This document shows, piece after piece, positions 1-12,747 of a stretch of 64,000 nt of DNA. A program made the translations under genes and the position numbers. The stretch lies in contig NC_087074.1 in the NCBI RefSeq assembly GCF_026151205.1, forward strand, positions 19,684,740-19,748,739, in the 5' to 3' direction. This stretch comes from Bolinopsis microptera (Eukaryota; Ctenophora; Tentaculata; Lobata; Bolinopsidae). The notes under the pieces are model-generated. The model saw nothing but the letters and a program-made list of their open reading frames with translations, searched no databases and had not been told where the DNA came from. Position 1 is the stretch's first letter, and every line of letters begins with the position of its first letter.

Positions 1-283
1 GGACTCTACCGGCAACGATCGACTAACGCCCCAGATATAAGCAAAGATTGGCGCGCAGTCATAAACAGCGGGTGCGCGCACAGAACTGCTTCCCGCTAGT
101 ACCAATAACACTCACCTGACTCCCACGTGACACTAACCTCACGCCGCGGTGCGGTATTTCGATCATGACAAGCCAAACCGGATTAAACCACTTGTTAATA
201 TAGCCGTTCTGCTTGCCAGTCTCTACATTAATTAGCCCGCTGGGTTTTGCTGCCCCCTGTTTGCAATTTTGCCGCCCCCTCGG
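1..283. other. Unassigned flank
   Basis: No gene, RNA or repeat is recognisable in this stretch. It precedes the 30-bp tandem repeat. Confidence 0.3.
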
Positions 284-783
284 AGAGTGTAATGGGAGTA
301 TCGCTACAATATGGGAGTGTAATGGGAGTATCGCTACAATATGGGAGTGTAATGGGAGTATCGCTACAATGTGGGAGTGTAATGGGAGTATCGCTACAAT
401 ATGGGAGTGTAATGGGAGTATCGCTACAATGTGGGAGTGTAATGGGAGTATCGCTACAATATGGGAGTGTAATGGGAGTATCGCTACAATATGGGAGTGT
501 AATGGGAGTATCGCTACAATGTGGGAGTGTAATGGGAGTATCGCTACAATATGGGAGTGTAATGGGAGTATCGCTACAATGTGGGAGTGTAATGGGAGTA
601 TCGCTACAATATGGGAGTGTAATGGGAGTATCGCTACAATGTGGGAGTGTAATGGGAGTATCGCTACAATGTGGGAGTATTATGGGAGTATTGCTACATT
701 GTGGGAGTGTAATGGGAGTATCGCTACAATGTGGGAGTGTAATGGGAGTATCGCTACATTGTGGGAGTGTTATGGGAGTAATG
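284..783. repeat. 30-bp tandem repeat (minisatellite), about 16 copies
   Basis: The unit GTAATGGGAGTATCGCTACA plus a ten-base tail recurs at an exact 30-bp spacing. The main variation is ATG or GTG at one position; the last copies are more diverged. Because 30 is a multiple of three, the array stays open in two frames and gives two artificial repetitive ORFs. I do not regard these as genes. Confidence 0.95.
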
Positions 784-1339
784 TATAGTAGTTACCACAC
801 CAAACGTGTGTAATGTGTGTAATGGCATAAATGGACCCTGGATCAGAACCTGTTTTTCCTGTGTCGTACAATATGATCCCTGCTCCTGTTATTTCTGGAC
901 TGAGTGAGAGTCCACCTCACGTGACGTCACAAACCCTCACGTTTTAGCTCAGCCACCAAAAGGCAGATAGTATCAATACAGTTCCCCACCACCTAACACA
1001 CTATCCAAACGTTAGCACACCCGCAACCGCCATTAGCAACCTACGTCTCACCAAGTCTCAAGAGCCAGCATTACTCAGCACGGGCGTCATCCTTTCATGG
1101 TGTTGAGCGGCCAGGGTAACCACCCAGAACTTCCCTAGGGACCAAGTTAGTAAATCTCCGGAGGTGCAACCCCGATTCGGCTTATACCTTAGCAGGTATT
1201 ATCATCCAGTGGCCCTCAGGGAAGGGGCTTAATGCAGATAGATGGACTCCAGTAGGACGCTCCCCAAGTGGAGGGTCGCCACCTCTATATGACGGTGGTC
1301 AGTGGGTGTCGCGACAAAAAAAAAAAAAAAAAAAAAAAA
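784..1339 (+). other. Unclassified segment ending in 24 A
   Basis: A moderately GC-rich stretch ends in an uninterrupted A-run at 1316-1339. Just before it is a short hairpin-like sequence (CCACC..GGTGG). This shape fits the 3' end of a retroposed copy on the + strand. No protein similarity or Pol III promoter boxes were seen, so the family is unknown. Confidence 0.35.
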
Positions 1340-2471
1340 TCAATCCTTAAAGTGACCAGTACTGATGGCAAACTTAGTCAAATGATCAATTTACCTAGCT
1401 TGCTAGTCTATTGATCGCTTTTTTTTTGTTGTGTCAAACAGTATATACTATATACAATAAATTAATTCAAGTGTTGCAATTGGCAGAGCACAATACAGAG
1501 GTAACGGAAATTGTCCACTGCTACCAATATTATATAATATGAAATATCAAAAATCAAATATTGAATTGAATTGAAATAAATTTTCGTGCACATACAGAAT
1601 GAATGGTTAATAATTTAATATATATGTAGATCAAGGTCTGTGCACGGGATGCTTCCTGGAAGAATCCAGTTCTTTTAGCGGGGCACCCTACCTAAAGCCA
1701 AATTGAGATATAATAATCATATTCCTAAGAAATAATCAGAAATCGAATACCAATCAAATAATATGATATATATGAGTAGTAACCATATTTACTATGCAAA
1801 ATGCCCCAACCACATAGTGTAAATTTATATAGAATTCAAATTCCATATCATCATTAAACCTCAATACCTAGTCAATATAATAGCCCAAGCAAAATTAAAT
1901 AACTTCTTATATACCTTACTGTCATACTACAAATTAATTAAACATTTGAAATCTGTTGACCAGAGAATAAATTTCTAAGCCTAATGCAAGTGAAATAATT
2001 TAGATGCAATAATGAATGCCTAATGTGAGTATCATTTGTCAATGTCCTTGTAAAAAAGTCTGTACAAGAGATATGAGTAACTAATATAGAAGAAAAAACA
2101 GGAAGTTGTCGTCTGTTGTAAAATAAATAAAATATCTAGAATATAAATTAGAATATAAAATAACATTCAGTCAATGTGTCGTCAATAAACTGTACAATTA
2201 TCAAATGTTAAAACTGGGTGATACAGTCACCAAAAAAAATACTAAGTATGATAAGTTAATAAATTAAATGTGGTCTATAAAACTACCACTAAGTATAATA
2301 GGTCAATAAATTAAAAGTGGTTTATAAAACTACCACTGTGGGAACCCCTTCTCCAGTTAAAACATGTCAGTCATGTGCAAAATCAATCAGAATGGTAAGG
2401 TGGTAAAAAAGGGAATATCTTTTCGATACGTCAATTATATATGCCTCAGATTTAAAAGAATTAGAAGTTAC
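1340..2471 (-). other. AT-rich stretch downstream of the LINE, possibly its 3' UTR
   Basis: No ORF of note. It lies directly 3' of the reverse-transcriptase reading frame. It contains a roughly 53-bp direct duplication near 2,240-2,335, built on AATAAATTAAA and a CTACCACT box. About 1,490-1,530 resembles a segment near 34,075-34,140, so part of it belongs to a dispersed repeat. Where the LINE ends could not be fixed. Confidence 0.35.
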
Positions 2472-5345
2472 TTAGTTATCGTCGACTATGATTGCAGTGT
2501 AAAATTTGTCATATGAATTGTCGACGGTATAATTAGGGTCTGTTGTTATAGATGATAGTAGCTGTTTCTTATACGAATCACTAAAGCTTTTAACATCGGG
2601 CAGATTTCGTAGATCTGTTGGAACATTATTCCAACATTTTGCCCCCAAGTATTGAAAGTTTTTATGTGATGTTGATCTATTGACATAAAGGTTGCAGCTT
2701 TCGCCGCTCCTACTACCTCCTGATATGTAACTAAATTTGTTCATAAAGTTTGTAGGACAATTGTCATGGATGATTCTAAACATATAATTTGACAGATGGA
2801 GTTGTCGTCTAAGATGGAGTGGTAACCATTTCATGTCTCTATAAACATTAAGGCTGCTCTCTGTTTTTGGAACGTTGAGAGCTATTTTGGCTACCTTTTT
2901 GTACAGAGTGTCAAGTTCAGCAAGTTTTGTCTTGCCAGCTCTACAATAGATCGTGTCTAAATAATCGAATTGTGGCAACATGAGTGCATTGGCAAACATT
3001 TTCCTATATTTAATGGGTAGCAGTGCTTTACTTCTATACATGGCACCAATTCTCTTCATGACCTTCCTAATAATATAATCTACATGGCTTTTGAAGTTTA
3101 ATTTACTATCTAAAATGAGGCCAAGATATTTTGTCTCTTTGCACTCCTTGATTGTGAAAGTTACCTCATTACAATCAATGGTTATTTCATCATGTTGGTC
3201 AACAGAATCAAACAATAGGAATTCAGTCTTCTTTTCATTGAGTGATAATTTATTAACACTGAGCCATTTAAAGATTGTCATAAGTTCTATTTTCATGTTT
3301 ATAAATGTGCTTCTGCAGGTTTGATCAAAGAATAGTGCACCATCATCTGCAAATAGAAAGGGCTTAGATAGGTTACAGGCATAAATGATGTCATTTATGA
3401 AGATACTAAATAATATAGGCCCAATGATGCTTCCTTGTGGTACACCACTCAGAACTTCTAAAAATGAGCTTAGATTGCCATTGATCCTAGTGCATTGATA
3501 TCTACAAGATAAGAAGTTCTTAAACCAGGTTAAAGCAATGCCACCAATTCCATAATATGCCAATTTTTGAAGCAATATTTCATGATTCACTGTGTCAAAG
3601 GCCTTCTTAAGATCAAGAAAGATGATTCCTGGTTTATAAGACTTAGATTTACTCATATATATATTTCGTCCATCAGATCGTACATCAGATAAGTTGTGGA
3701 GTGATTTTTCCGAAAGCCATATTGATGCCGGATGAAAAGTTTGTTCTCTTCCATGTAATCAGTGAGTTGCTTGCCGACAAAGTATTCTATAAGTTTTCCT
3801 ACAAGTGGAAGGATGGATATTGGCCTGTAATTATTAGGATCATCTTTCATTCCTGCCTTATGGATGGGAGTTACTCTAGCTTTTTTACAAAGGGTTGGTA
3901 CAACACCTGTATTAAGGCTCAGATTGACAATGTGGGTCAGTGGCTCAACTATGTGTGGTACAGCTTGCTTAAGTAAAAATAGAGGCACATTGTCATATGA
4001 GGCCTTGTCATTCTTGAGCGTTTCGACAATCGACATACATTAGGATATCAGTTTCATTTATTTCTTGGAATCTATCAAATGAGATATTAGAAGTTCTAGG
4101 AGGTAAAAAATCAGTAAAACTAACTCTTTCAATATTGGGGGCCTGATTTTGTAATCTTGATCCAACATTTGCAAAATGAAAGTTAAATAGCTCAGGATCA
4201 TTCTCATTGATAGTTTGACAATTAGTTGTACCAGGGGTCATATTTGATGCCAGTTTGATAGTTTTCCATATCCCTTTAAGATCATTCTTGGCACTTTTAA
4301 CTTGTAGATCATCGATTACATCAGCCTTTTTGCAGGTTTTAGCTAATTTATTTCTAATATTTCTCTGAATCTTGTAGCAATCCCAGGCCTCATTACACTT
4401 TATACATTTGCTACATGTACCACATTTATTGCAATTTCCATTGTCTCTCTTATCCTTCTTTTTACGGAATTTCTTTAGAAGAAAATGTGTATGATTAATG
4501 GCATTTAAAAGTTCAGTAGAAGGTTTATGTATGTATGAACTTTTCATGCCTTTCTATGGTCTTGCAAGGGAAGAAGGTTGCATATGCCTGTTCAATATGA
4601 TGACAAAGGCCAGCAGTGATAGCTTCAACATCTGTACTTTCCAATAGTGGACTGTAATCAGAACAGGTATCTAGATAGTCTAAGAATTAAAATTGTTTAA
4701 CATTACGTTTACAATGATTTCTAATTTCAACCTTCTCAAATTTAGGAGCTATAGGTACTTTACAATCTATCTCACACATAATAGCTTGATGATCTCCAAT
4801 ACGTTCATCAAGAACAGAAGATTGGACAAAATCTGCATAACAGTTAGTGAATATTACATCAATAGTAGTCTGGGTAAAATTGTCTCCACGTTTAGCAACT
4901 CTAGTTATCCCTTGAATGGTTTGAACTAGATTGTAACATCTCAAGGTCATATCTAATTTTTTGTACTGGGTGGATGAGATATTATTCTGGTCTATGTTTA
5001 TATCCCCAATCCAGATAACCTTTTTCCCATTCAGTTTTTTCATGCAAAAATGAATGTATTCAATAAAGTTATCAACACTGCAATAATTTCCAGAGCGATA
5101 GAAGCAGCAAACATTGATCTTGCTATTCTTAAGCTTCACCCATAATGCTTCAATGTTATCAAGCTTACTATCCATAACTAATTCTGTGTAAGCTAGTTTT
5201 TTGTTTATCATTAAGCCACAACCACCCCTAGAACTGTTTGGCCTGTCACATCGCATAAGGTTGAAGGAGGAAGGAATATTTATGGTGTCTGTGTCAATAG
5301 TATCATTAAGATTCATCTCATTTAGGGAAAGTATATATGGGCAAT
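2472..5345 (-). mobile_element. 5'-truncated, frameshifted non-LTR retrotransposon (LINE, CR1/jockey-like)
   Basis: Read on the minus strand, an apurinic-type endonuclease fragment comes first. It starts inside the LNE motif near 5,310 and includes GDINID and a GDHQAI-like motif. A linker follows, with a Cys-rich patch near 4,390-4,450, then a reverse transcriptase. RT landmarks are YRPISILP, HQYGFRKNHST, LDLKKAFDTVNH, SGVPQGSIIGP and the catalytic FADD. The frame breaks at least three times (near 4,550-4,690, 4,020 and 3,655, the last in an AT dinucleotide run), so the copy is dead. ORF1 and the endonuclease start are missing, as is usual after 5' truncation. The clade is assigned by motif order only. 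Confidence 0.9.
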
Positions 5346-6214
5346 TTCATGAAACATGAACAAGGAGGGAAAAAAATAAATTTCAGTTATGGCACTAGCT
5401 TTGATTGGAGTCTGAAAGAGAAGATTATAAACTGTCAGACACAAATAACCGCTTATAAATATCTCACTTCGTTTCTGTGTTATCGCGTTTTCAAAATACC
5501 CATAAATTGTCATGTTTTACAGGCTAAAACTACTCTATAATAAAAGCTGTTTACTAAAAAGAGATTGTTGTAATATTCATTAATTCTTGATCTGTAAAGG
5601 TGCATACCACTTCACTGAAGCTGTATGCAAAATTTGGGACTCAAAATTTAAGCAGATTCGGAGCAATGCTATTCTACTTTCTCCTGTTTTTAGTGTAAAT
5701 TACTATACATAAAAAACAAAAAAGTTTTCTGCTGGCCACATTTCATGTTATTTCTTGCTGAAATCTTGCTAAAACAAGCTAACTCTGATGTCAAGACATA
5801 ATGTACTTGTTTATTTAGATCCATAGATATCAGATCATGTCAATACCATTGTCAAGTAAGTTACATGTCAAGTAATTTACGTGTCAAGTAATTTACACAT
5901 ATGCTTTTTATTCAGTAATAGTAGTAAAACACAACAAGTAACGATTGTCAAACAGAATAAAAGTTATTTAAAAGTGATAATAGATTGGTTCTGGTCAGAA
6001 TTACATTAAAGAAATCTATAAAAATGGTTAAAAATGGTTAAAAATGGTTAAAAATTGACTTTTCGAAAATAATACTTTTCTTTACAGAAAATCCAGTGGC
6101 CTGCTTGAACACAAATTTTTGAGCTGGGAAACATTCGTACATTTACGCCCACCTACCTACTCTGTATAACTGGGCTAACTGTGGACCTAATCAGTGGATC
6201 AATCAACCAATTAA
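5346..6214. other. Non-coding stretch
   Basis: AT-rich with no coding signal. It holds local direct repeats of a GTCAAGTAATTTAC-like unit near 5,850-5,900 and a tripled AAAAATGGTT near 6,020-6,050. Nothing else was recognised. Confidence 0.3.
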
Positions 6215-6786
6215 GGGGGCCGGGGGGTCTTCATCAAAATTCCCTCGAAATTGACTTTTTAGTTGTTTCTGATAGAAGGGAGTGATATCTATCAAATGCT
6301 TTTGGTCCCATGGAAAAATATTATTCCTAGCCGAAATTATTGTCGGTCAAAGGTCAGCACTTATGTGTAATTGTATTGCGCGAGCGATTTTCAATCACGT
6401 GTCCTGAAAATCGAGTCTAAAAATCTATTTTCTCCTACATGTTTTGAGCAATCACCCTGAAACTTTCAGGATATGTTCTAGAGATAATTTAAAAGAGATG
6501 AGCCAGACAGAATTTTGAGATAAGCCTTTAAACATATTTTATTCGATTTTGAAAATCTTGGACCTCGTTTTTTGACGATTTTTTGAGGTCCAAGATTTTC
6601 AAAAATTGAAAATCGCTCGCGCAATACAATTACACATAAGCGCTGACATTTGACCGATAATAATTTCGTCTAGGAACAATATTTTTCCATGGGACCAAAA
6701 GCATCTGATAGATATCACTCCCCTCTATTAGAAACAACTATAAAGTCAATTTCGAGAAAATGTTGATGAAGGCCCCCCCGGCCCCC
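6215..6786. mobile_element. Foldback MITE with TTAA target duplication (572 bp)
   Basis: The two arms, each about 200 bp, are near-perfect reverse complements. They start GGGGGCCGGGGGG on the left and end CCCCCCGGCCCCC on the right, and are flanked by TTAA at 6211-6214 and 6787-6790. A second hairpin sits in the middle (CTTGGACCTC..GAGGTCCAAG). No transposase is encoded, so it is non-autonomous. TTAA targets are used by piggyBac and Kolobok elements; the G-rich end fits neither well enough to choose. Confidence 0.85.
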
Positions 6787-7468
6787 TTAATTGGCTAATG
6801 ATAAACTGATATATCATTATTAATCATATATTACATAGTTCATACACTTAGCAAACGAATTAAAGACAAAGGGGCAGCTTTAAACAGTTAAAATCAAAGG
6901 ATTGTGTAACAGTGTAAACTACTTGACACAAAAGAGTAACTTACTTTACAAGGAACAAAGGCTTCTACAGAACACAGCTATTAACCATTTACCAAAACAA
7001 ACCCTTTCCAGTACAGGCAAGACATTTGCCAGTGTGCATGAAAAATATTTAAATGTTTACTCTCACACCTGGGCACGAAATGAGATTTCAATACACGTTG
7101 GTCAGGAATGTCAATTTGTGCCCTGTAATTTACTTTACATTTTCAAACGTGCCTCACTCAAAATCCATAGCAGTTGGAGTAAAAATCTTAATATAGCTGT
7201 GTGTGGAGTACATAGGAGATGTTTCATGCAATTTATCATGATTCTGTTATGTTTGTGTAATGCTTGAGAGTCAGAATAAGGCCAAATTTTTGTGCAAAGT
7301 GTAATTTACTTTACGTGAAATCGCCCATATACATATATCACTTTTTACATCTCGTATATGTTTGTCTTTTATCTCTCTCACTAATTGATGAGATAAGCCG
7401 TTTTTACGACGCACTGGCTACAGCATACAGCTTGTAACTACTGACGAACAGACGAACTCACGGGCTCA
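6787..7468. other. Non-coding stretch
   Basis: One ORF of 121 codons (6902-7267) has no recognisable domain and AT-rich, repeat-like composition. I see nothing supportable here. Confidence 0.25.
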
Positions 7469-7975
7469 GTGGTACCGACACAGAGCGGTCCTTTTCCTAA
7501 AAGCCACAAAAACCTCCCTACTAAAGTAAGTCACTACATTTCGATTTGCAATTTGACTGAAATGGAGACCCAGACTGAGCTAAGCGGTCGCACATATTGT
7601 TTCACCACGGCAACTTGCATGGACCTGATTGGTAAACTAGTAGGATACCAGCTCGATCGGGAGCTGAAATCTTTCGGAATGGACGACGAAACTCTTTGTA
7701 ATCTAACCGTCCTTAAAAAGAAGGAACTACTCAAATTGAACCTTCAAGATAATGTGTGTTGCCAAACACCGAGCGAGACGACTAACAAACTCACTAAACT
7801 AACACAACTGTTTTCGAGGTCCGCGAACGATACGATGACAGATCTAAAGAAGAGCTTAGAAAACGCCAAGGATCTCGTCTCCTCCCTACAGAAGCTTGAT
7901 CCCGCCACCCACCCCCCACCCACCCTCCCTGAAACGGCAGTGACGGAAACTTCTCACGTTCAAGAGATTCGATAA
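7469..7975 (+). CDS. Unrecognised 168-residue ORF, possibly a mobile-element ORF fragment
   Basis: The reading frame is more GC-rich than its surroundings and has a plausible amphipathic helical stretch (residues ~55-100, KLVGYQLDREL.. KKKELLKLNL), followed by a proline-rich segment (THPPPTLP). An inner start at METQTEL (7562) is equally possible. No splice partner, signal peptide or known domain is visible. It could be an exon of a gene, or the first ORF of a retroelement whose remainder has decayed downstream. I do not assign a function. Confidence 0.3.
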   Translation: MVPTQSGPFPKSHKNLPTKVSHYISICNLTEMETQTELSGRTYCFTTATCMDLIGKLVGYQLDRELKSFGMDDETLCNLTVLKKKELLKLNLQDNVCCQTPSETTNKLTKLTQLFSRSANDTMTDLKKSLENAKDLVSSLQKLDPATHPPPTLPETAVTETSHVQEIR

Positions 7976-8744
7976 ATCTGTTCAAGAGTAGTGCCAAGAA
8001 AATGCTACTTAATCTTCAAAGTGATGGTGATGTTAACGAGTGGCAACCATTCCTACTGCACAATGTTCCTGGCCTAAGACAGTCTAGACGTGAAATTTAA
8101 ACTTTTAACATTTAACCTGAATCGAATTTCAACTGAAACGAATATAATCTAAGTTTAAATTAAGTCTATTGTCTAATTAATGGCTTGCAACAGGGAGCAG
8201 TATGAAAATCACACAACCCAGCACATAGAAACTACACTAAATGACACAAATTTAAATGACAACTCGCAATTACTGACTACCAATATAATAACCGCTCGCA
8301 TAACTACCCCCACTTAGCGTAGATAAGCAAGCATTTCACTGCCGCTAAATTCTTTTTCCATACATTAATCTCAATCGCGCACTCATAATTACTGTAAGCG
8401 CTGAGTTACCGGCCAAAATCATTAATCACTGATGGTAAAATTTTGCACAAAATTTTAAAAACAATAGTCCAAGCTGTTCAGTGCAATTCTAAACTTCTTA
8501 ACCTATAGGTTATGGATGTGTAATATCATGTGTAGCGTGAAGCGTTGTGTTTTTTAAATCTGTAGTTCATAGTACTTCATGATCACAGTGTACTTTTTGA
8601 TAAACCGTGTGCAGTGCCCTTTCCAGAGGGTTTTTTTAAAAGAATTCTTTAACGTTACTATTTTCTATCATACTGTTGTTTGTATAATAATTTGAGTAAA
8701 CATTAATCGATAAACCCGCTCGATTCCCAATAAAAAAAATCACA
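7976..8744. other. Non-coding stretch
   Basis: AT-rich with no ORF, RNA gene or inverted repeat that I can support. Confidence 0.25.
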
Positions 8745-9642
8745 TCTACTCCATCATAGGGGCAGGGATGAGGTTATAAGAGACTTCTGATAGTGGTTTC
8801 TCATATTTGCGGTCCATTTTTTTTCCTCTGTACCCTCGAGAGCAATGAGTGTGGTTCTTAACATTGGCGAAATCTATTCTGTCCTCACAAAAGTCTTACC
8901 AACACATCGCATACCACTCTCTTTTTCCTTTTTCCTGGAGATGAGTCTGCTACTCTATTTACCAAATCGCTTACATTCATTGGACATGCCTCCAGTTGTG
9001 AGAAATTACAGCCGGGGTGGAAAGTGGCCTTCCTCTACGATCACAACACTCTCTCCAAGTACTCATCCTTCTTCCCTTCCTCGTTCTCTTCGTATACTCT
9101 TGAAGAGTTTTGGTCCTGTTTGATAAGCTAATGGGGTTGAAACCCCATATGTCAAGAAAGGTCTTATCAATGAGTCCAAACTCCTCGAGCAGATACGTCA
9201 AGCCGAGCTTGGGTCACCTGTTATAGTCTTGGGGTGAGAGGCAGTCACCCACATTTACCTTCTGTAGCTGGGTTCGACTTCACATCATGACATACCTCAC
9301 GAAGGAGAATTTGCCAATGTGTCTCTTGATGTTGTGTGGGACATTATCACGTAGCCCCTAGCTTACAGGTGAGACGGTGGTCAAGATCACGTGTTTTCCA
9401 CATCCACAAGTGATGGGAGGTTTTTGGTATCCACCACTGTAGCGTAAGCAGACACTGTCCACGAAACATCCTCTTTGTTCAGAGTGTACCATACTGCTCA
9501 AGTGGCAATGTGTAAGAAGTCCCAACTGATGCTCTTTTCTCTTGCTGCAATAGGAGTGCTCTCTTAGGAGTGCCCACATCTTACCAGCTAAGCTTAAGAC
9601 TTGGGGGGCTGTGGAGCTCGGATTCTCAAATTTTTTGATCAT
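8745..9642 (-). mobile_element. Degenerate copy of a dispersed element
   Basis: The first ~260 bp match, with many changes, a second copy at about 34,215-34,450. Both begin near CATAGGGGCAGGGATGAGG. Minus-strand reading frames (8977-9201, 9358-9642) are open but broken by stops and frameshifts, consistent with an eroded transposase or polyprotein. The family cannot be named from what remains. Confidence 0.4.
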
Positions 9643-10930
9643 GTCTTTCCCTGATTTGCTTGAGTTCTGGATGCAGTGTATCTTCCTGTTGGTACTACTA
9701 TGGAATCGCTTCTCTTATAGATGTGCAGAAAGCCCAGGAGTCCATACACCAAGTTCTCGAATCATACAAAGTTGTGTTTTAAGTCTTCATGGCAAAGAAG
9801 TAAACCGCTTTGCGCTCTCATACTCTAGAGGGTAAGAGATATGTTTTTATTCTTCTCCTTGAAAAGCTAATACAATCATTTTAATGGGAGAGTATTTGAT
9901 CACCTTCTGCAAACCAAGAGCCACTTTGGTCTACTTCTGTGAGGTGTCTCAGCTACTGTGGTTCGGGTTATTACCCCTCCCCTTTAAAAATCAAAACGAG
10001 ACCCCTGACTATTAATCCTGGGTTAGTGGCTCCAGACGTGGTGAATCGGGTGCTATTGAAACTCTTACAGGCTTTTGCTACTTTTGCCAACTGCTTCTGT
10101 TAAAGTATTGCCCTATATCTGGAACCGAAACGCAATAGTTATAATTTCCCCTCAAGTCAGCCTGCTAATTTATCGTTCCTCTTATCCAATGGAAAATAAT
10201 TGAACTTTCATCAGTCACTAATAAGTGTTCACTAAATCATTTGGTAATTTTATGCACTGTTCCGCAAGTTTCACTATGCGCACCGTGGCTTAAGTTGCAA
10301 TCACTAGTTATAAAGAATAAATAATGCCCCTTTTCCTGCGACAGCTGTTGCAAGGATTATCACTCTCAGTGGCTAACAAAAGAATCTTACAAACTTGTAT
10401 ATTTATGAATGCTATGATTAACTTATTACATTGTGTGAATGTGCCACCTTTGTCTTCCAAATGCAGGATTGTGACTTCTTTTTATAATCTAGCTCAATGA
10501 CACAGTTCGCAGTAAACCACTTAGCATTTGTATCGTTATTAGCTCTTTCAGCAATCATTATCCTGCTAAGTGTTTTACACGGGGTTAACAACGCCACGCT
10601 ACTAAACTTGATGGATTTTTTTTTGTCTCCTGTAGAACCTTACTACACGCAGTGGAAAAGTATATACTGCAATGGAGGTTTGAAAGCTCATGAAAGCTGT
10701 GAAACTCTCGTCTTCCTCTGATATCAACCAGGGGATTCTAAAAAACTGCGTAAGGGTCCGCTTGTAATTTCCTCAGCAACATAGTGATTTTAAAATGGAC
10801 AGTACAATATAAACCTAAGCAAGTCTGCTTCCAGCAACAAGATCAGATGAAAACAGCTAACAGATAAGACAAGCAAAAGCAGCTGATTAACAACTGCAGG
10901 ATCAGATCGACCTCGGTGCAGAAAACTGTA
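9643..10930. other. Non-coding stretch
   Basis: No gene supported. A 74-codon ORF at 10497-10721 has a hydrophobic stretch but no start context, splice signals or similarity that I recognise. Confidence 0.25.
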
Positions 10931-11290
10931 AAAAGTTGGGCAGATGTCGTCAAGAAGAACAGCGCCCTATCAGCTTACAGCAAACAAATGTGAAAGAAGA
11001 AGCCGTGAGATCATGAATGAGGAAGAAGAAAGATCAAGAAACTTGATTATCTACAACGTTAGGAGAGGAAAGAAGGGGAGCGCGCAGTGGGAAGGACGTA
11101 AAACACAAAGATATTCTTCCAGCCTTTATTTAGTTAAATTAGTTTTTCAGATGTGACAATAGACTAAGGAAACGCACACAACCTAAAACAAATGTAGAGT
11201 TTAAGACAGTTTATCTTGCACCGGATAGGACAAAGGAGCAGAGAAGGCTACACAGTGGACTAGTCAAACAGATGAAAGAACTAATTTAAA
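10931..11290 (+). pseudogene. Eroded LINE ORF1 fragment (CR1-like)
   Basis: Translating across frames gives a typical LINE ORF1 sequence: KSWADVVKKN, then an EEEERSRNLIIYNV-like motif in a second frame, then KTVYLAPDRTKEQRRLH in a third. These are the hallmark blocks of the RNA-binding (RRM-like) ORF1 proteins of CR1-type LINEs. Several stops and frameshifts separate them. No endonuclease or RT follows, so this is a dead internal fragment on the opposite strand from the LINE at 2.5-5.3 kb. Confidence 0.65.
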
Positions 11291-12072
11291 GCAGGACAAT
11301 AGCAAGCGTTATTTTATCAGAGACAATAAAGTTAATTGTGTTAGCCTTATCTACAAGTACACTGACTTGTTATCAGAATTTATGAAATGTTATATGTTAT
11401 GTTCATATTCTTTATCTACGTGCTGATATTATATAGTTTGTTTTACATAGTATGTATTTAGTGTAAGTTGTGGCTGTTGATTTCTATAAACCGTTTTCAA
11501 CAAGTTTTTACAAATGCAGGATTTTGTGTGGAGATTTAGGTAGAATAAAGAACTGTGGCTCAAATTTTATTATATTTAGGTCAAGGCATAATACTATATT
11601 TAGGTATTTAGGTCAGCCATGATCCATTGAGCTCGCAGGACTGAAAGTCCTTGTAAAGCAGGTCTGGCTTAAATTGTAAGTAGGTGCAGGTTGTTTCATT
11701 TCCAAGGATAGCAACTTTATTTTGTTTTAAATAAATTGTGTATACTGCTCAAAAGCCCCTATGGGTGGCCTTCGGGTCTTTCAATCAATCACACACAACT
11801 CTAACGTTATACTGCAACATCATTATTCTAAAGATTTCATGTACAGTGCTTGAACTTCACCTTGTTTTGTCATTTCAGTAAGGTCCTAGCTCTTATAGGG
11901 TTCACAACAGGCGTTGTTGTTAACTAATCAGCAGACTATCTGAATGATGTAACGCTAATTTGATTCTAATTCTAATTCAAGTTACTATCCAATTACTCAA
12001 GGAAGGAATAATGGGTAAATAATTTACTCAAAAGTAAGCCTGGTTGGCCATGCTGCTGCCCTTCTATTCTTT
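11291..12072. other. Upstream region of the MRG-domain gene
   Basis: AT-rich, with a duplicated motif (TATATTTAGGTC) near 11,570-11,610. No promoter element or exon could be placed with confidence. Confidence 0.25.
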
Positions 12073-12747
12073 TTGTTTTACTTATTTATGGCTGATAACT
12101 ATCTGTTACTCCAATCCTTAACTTCAATTTCGTCTAGTAGTATGGTTACAACTGAAAGGAAAAGAAACAACCCTCTTAAGCTCCTTGCTGAAACTGGAAG
12201 ACGTGAACAGCCAAGAACCCGAAAACGAAACAAAGGAGAGGATTCGGTTGACAACAAAAATGGCAACCAAATTATCTTGTTCTTTAGTCCCGGCCTAAAA
12301 GAAAAACTTATTAAGGATAGGGATCTGATCGTGGCAAAAAAGTATTTGGTGAAAATACCCTCGAAAGTGACCTGTGAAATGATATTCAAAGAGTTTCTCT
12401 ATCATGAAAATCAAGAAAATTCGATCTACTTCAGTAATGGTGTATCTCAAGATATGATTAGTGGAATCAGGACTTACTTTAATCATAGATTCATCGTTGA
12501 ACTACTTTACAAGCCAGAACTACCTCAGATCAAGAACTTGGCTGGAAAAACAGTATTCACTGAGATTTATGGTTGCGAACATTTGTTGCGGTTGATGACT
12601 TGTATTGGAAAACTCATTTCACCTAATGAGTTTGATGAATGTGGGTTTAATATTCTTCAGATGCATTACCAGAGATTTTTGGAATTCATTGATGTTAACA
12701 GAGATACCTACATGCCTGGAGATAATTATTTTCAGGTCGTTCAATGA
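12073..12747 (+). CDS. MRG-domain protein (MORF4L/MRG15-like), single exon
   Basis: The 224-residue frame has a basic N-terminal part (ERKRNN.., GRREQPRTRKRNK) followed by an MRG domain from about residue 75 to the end. Landmarks matching the family are LKEKLIKDRDLI (family: LKPWL..DWDLI), GIRTYFN, ELLYKPELPQ and EIYGCEHLLRL. MRG proteins act as scaffolds in histone acetyltransferase and deacetylase complexes in the nucleus. The usual N-terminal chromodomain is absent here. Either it lies on unseen upstream exons or this is an intronless retrocopy. The true start may be the later Met at 12142 (MVTTERK). It ends about 1 kb before the first recognised MORC exon on the same strand. Confidence 0.75.
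   Translation: MFYLFMADNYLLLQSLTSISSSSMVTTERKRNNPLKLLAETGRREQPRTRKRNKGEDSVDNKNGNQIILFFSPGLKEKLIKDRDLIVAKKYLVKIPSKVTCEMIFKEFLYHENQENSIYFSNGVSQDMISGIRTYFNHRFIVELLYKPELPQIKNLAGKTVFTEIYGCEHLLRLMTCIGKLISPNEFDECGFNILQMHYQRFLEFIDVNRDTYMPGDNYFQVVQ

Noticed and set aside
284..783. CRISPR-like array
   Set aside because: Units are contiguous without unique spacers, and the genome is eukaryotic; the same applies to the 27.1, 19.3 and 30.6 kb arrays.
213..813. Two long repetitive ORFs across the 30-bp array
   Set aside because: A 30-bp unit without stops stays open in two frames at once; there is no codon bias, domain or splice support.
3091..3976. Plus-strand ORFs at 3091-3324 and 3701-3976
   Set aside because: Shadows of the minus-strand reverse transcriptase.
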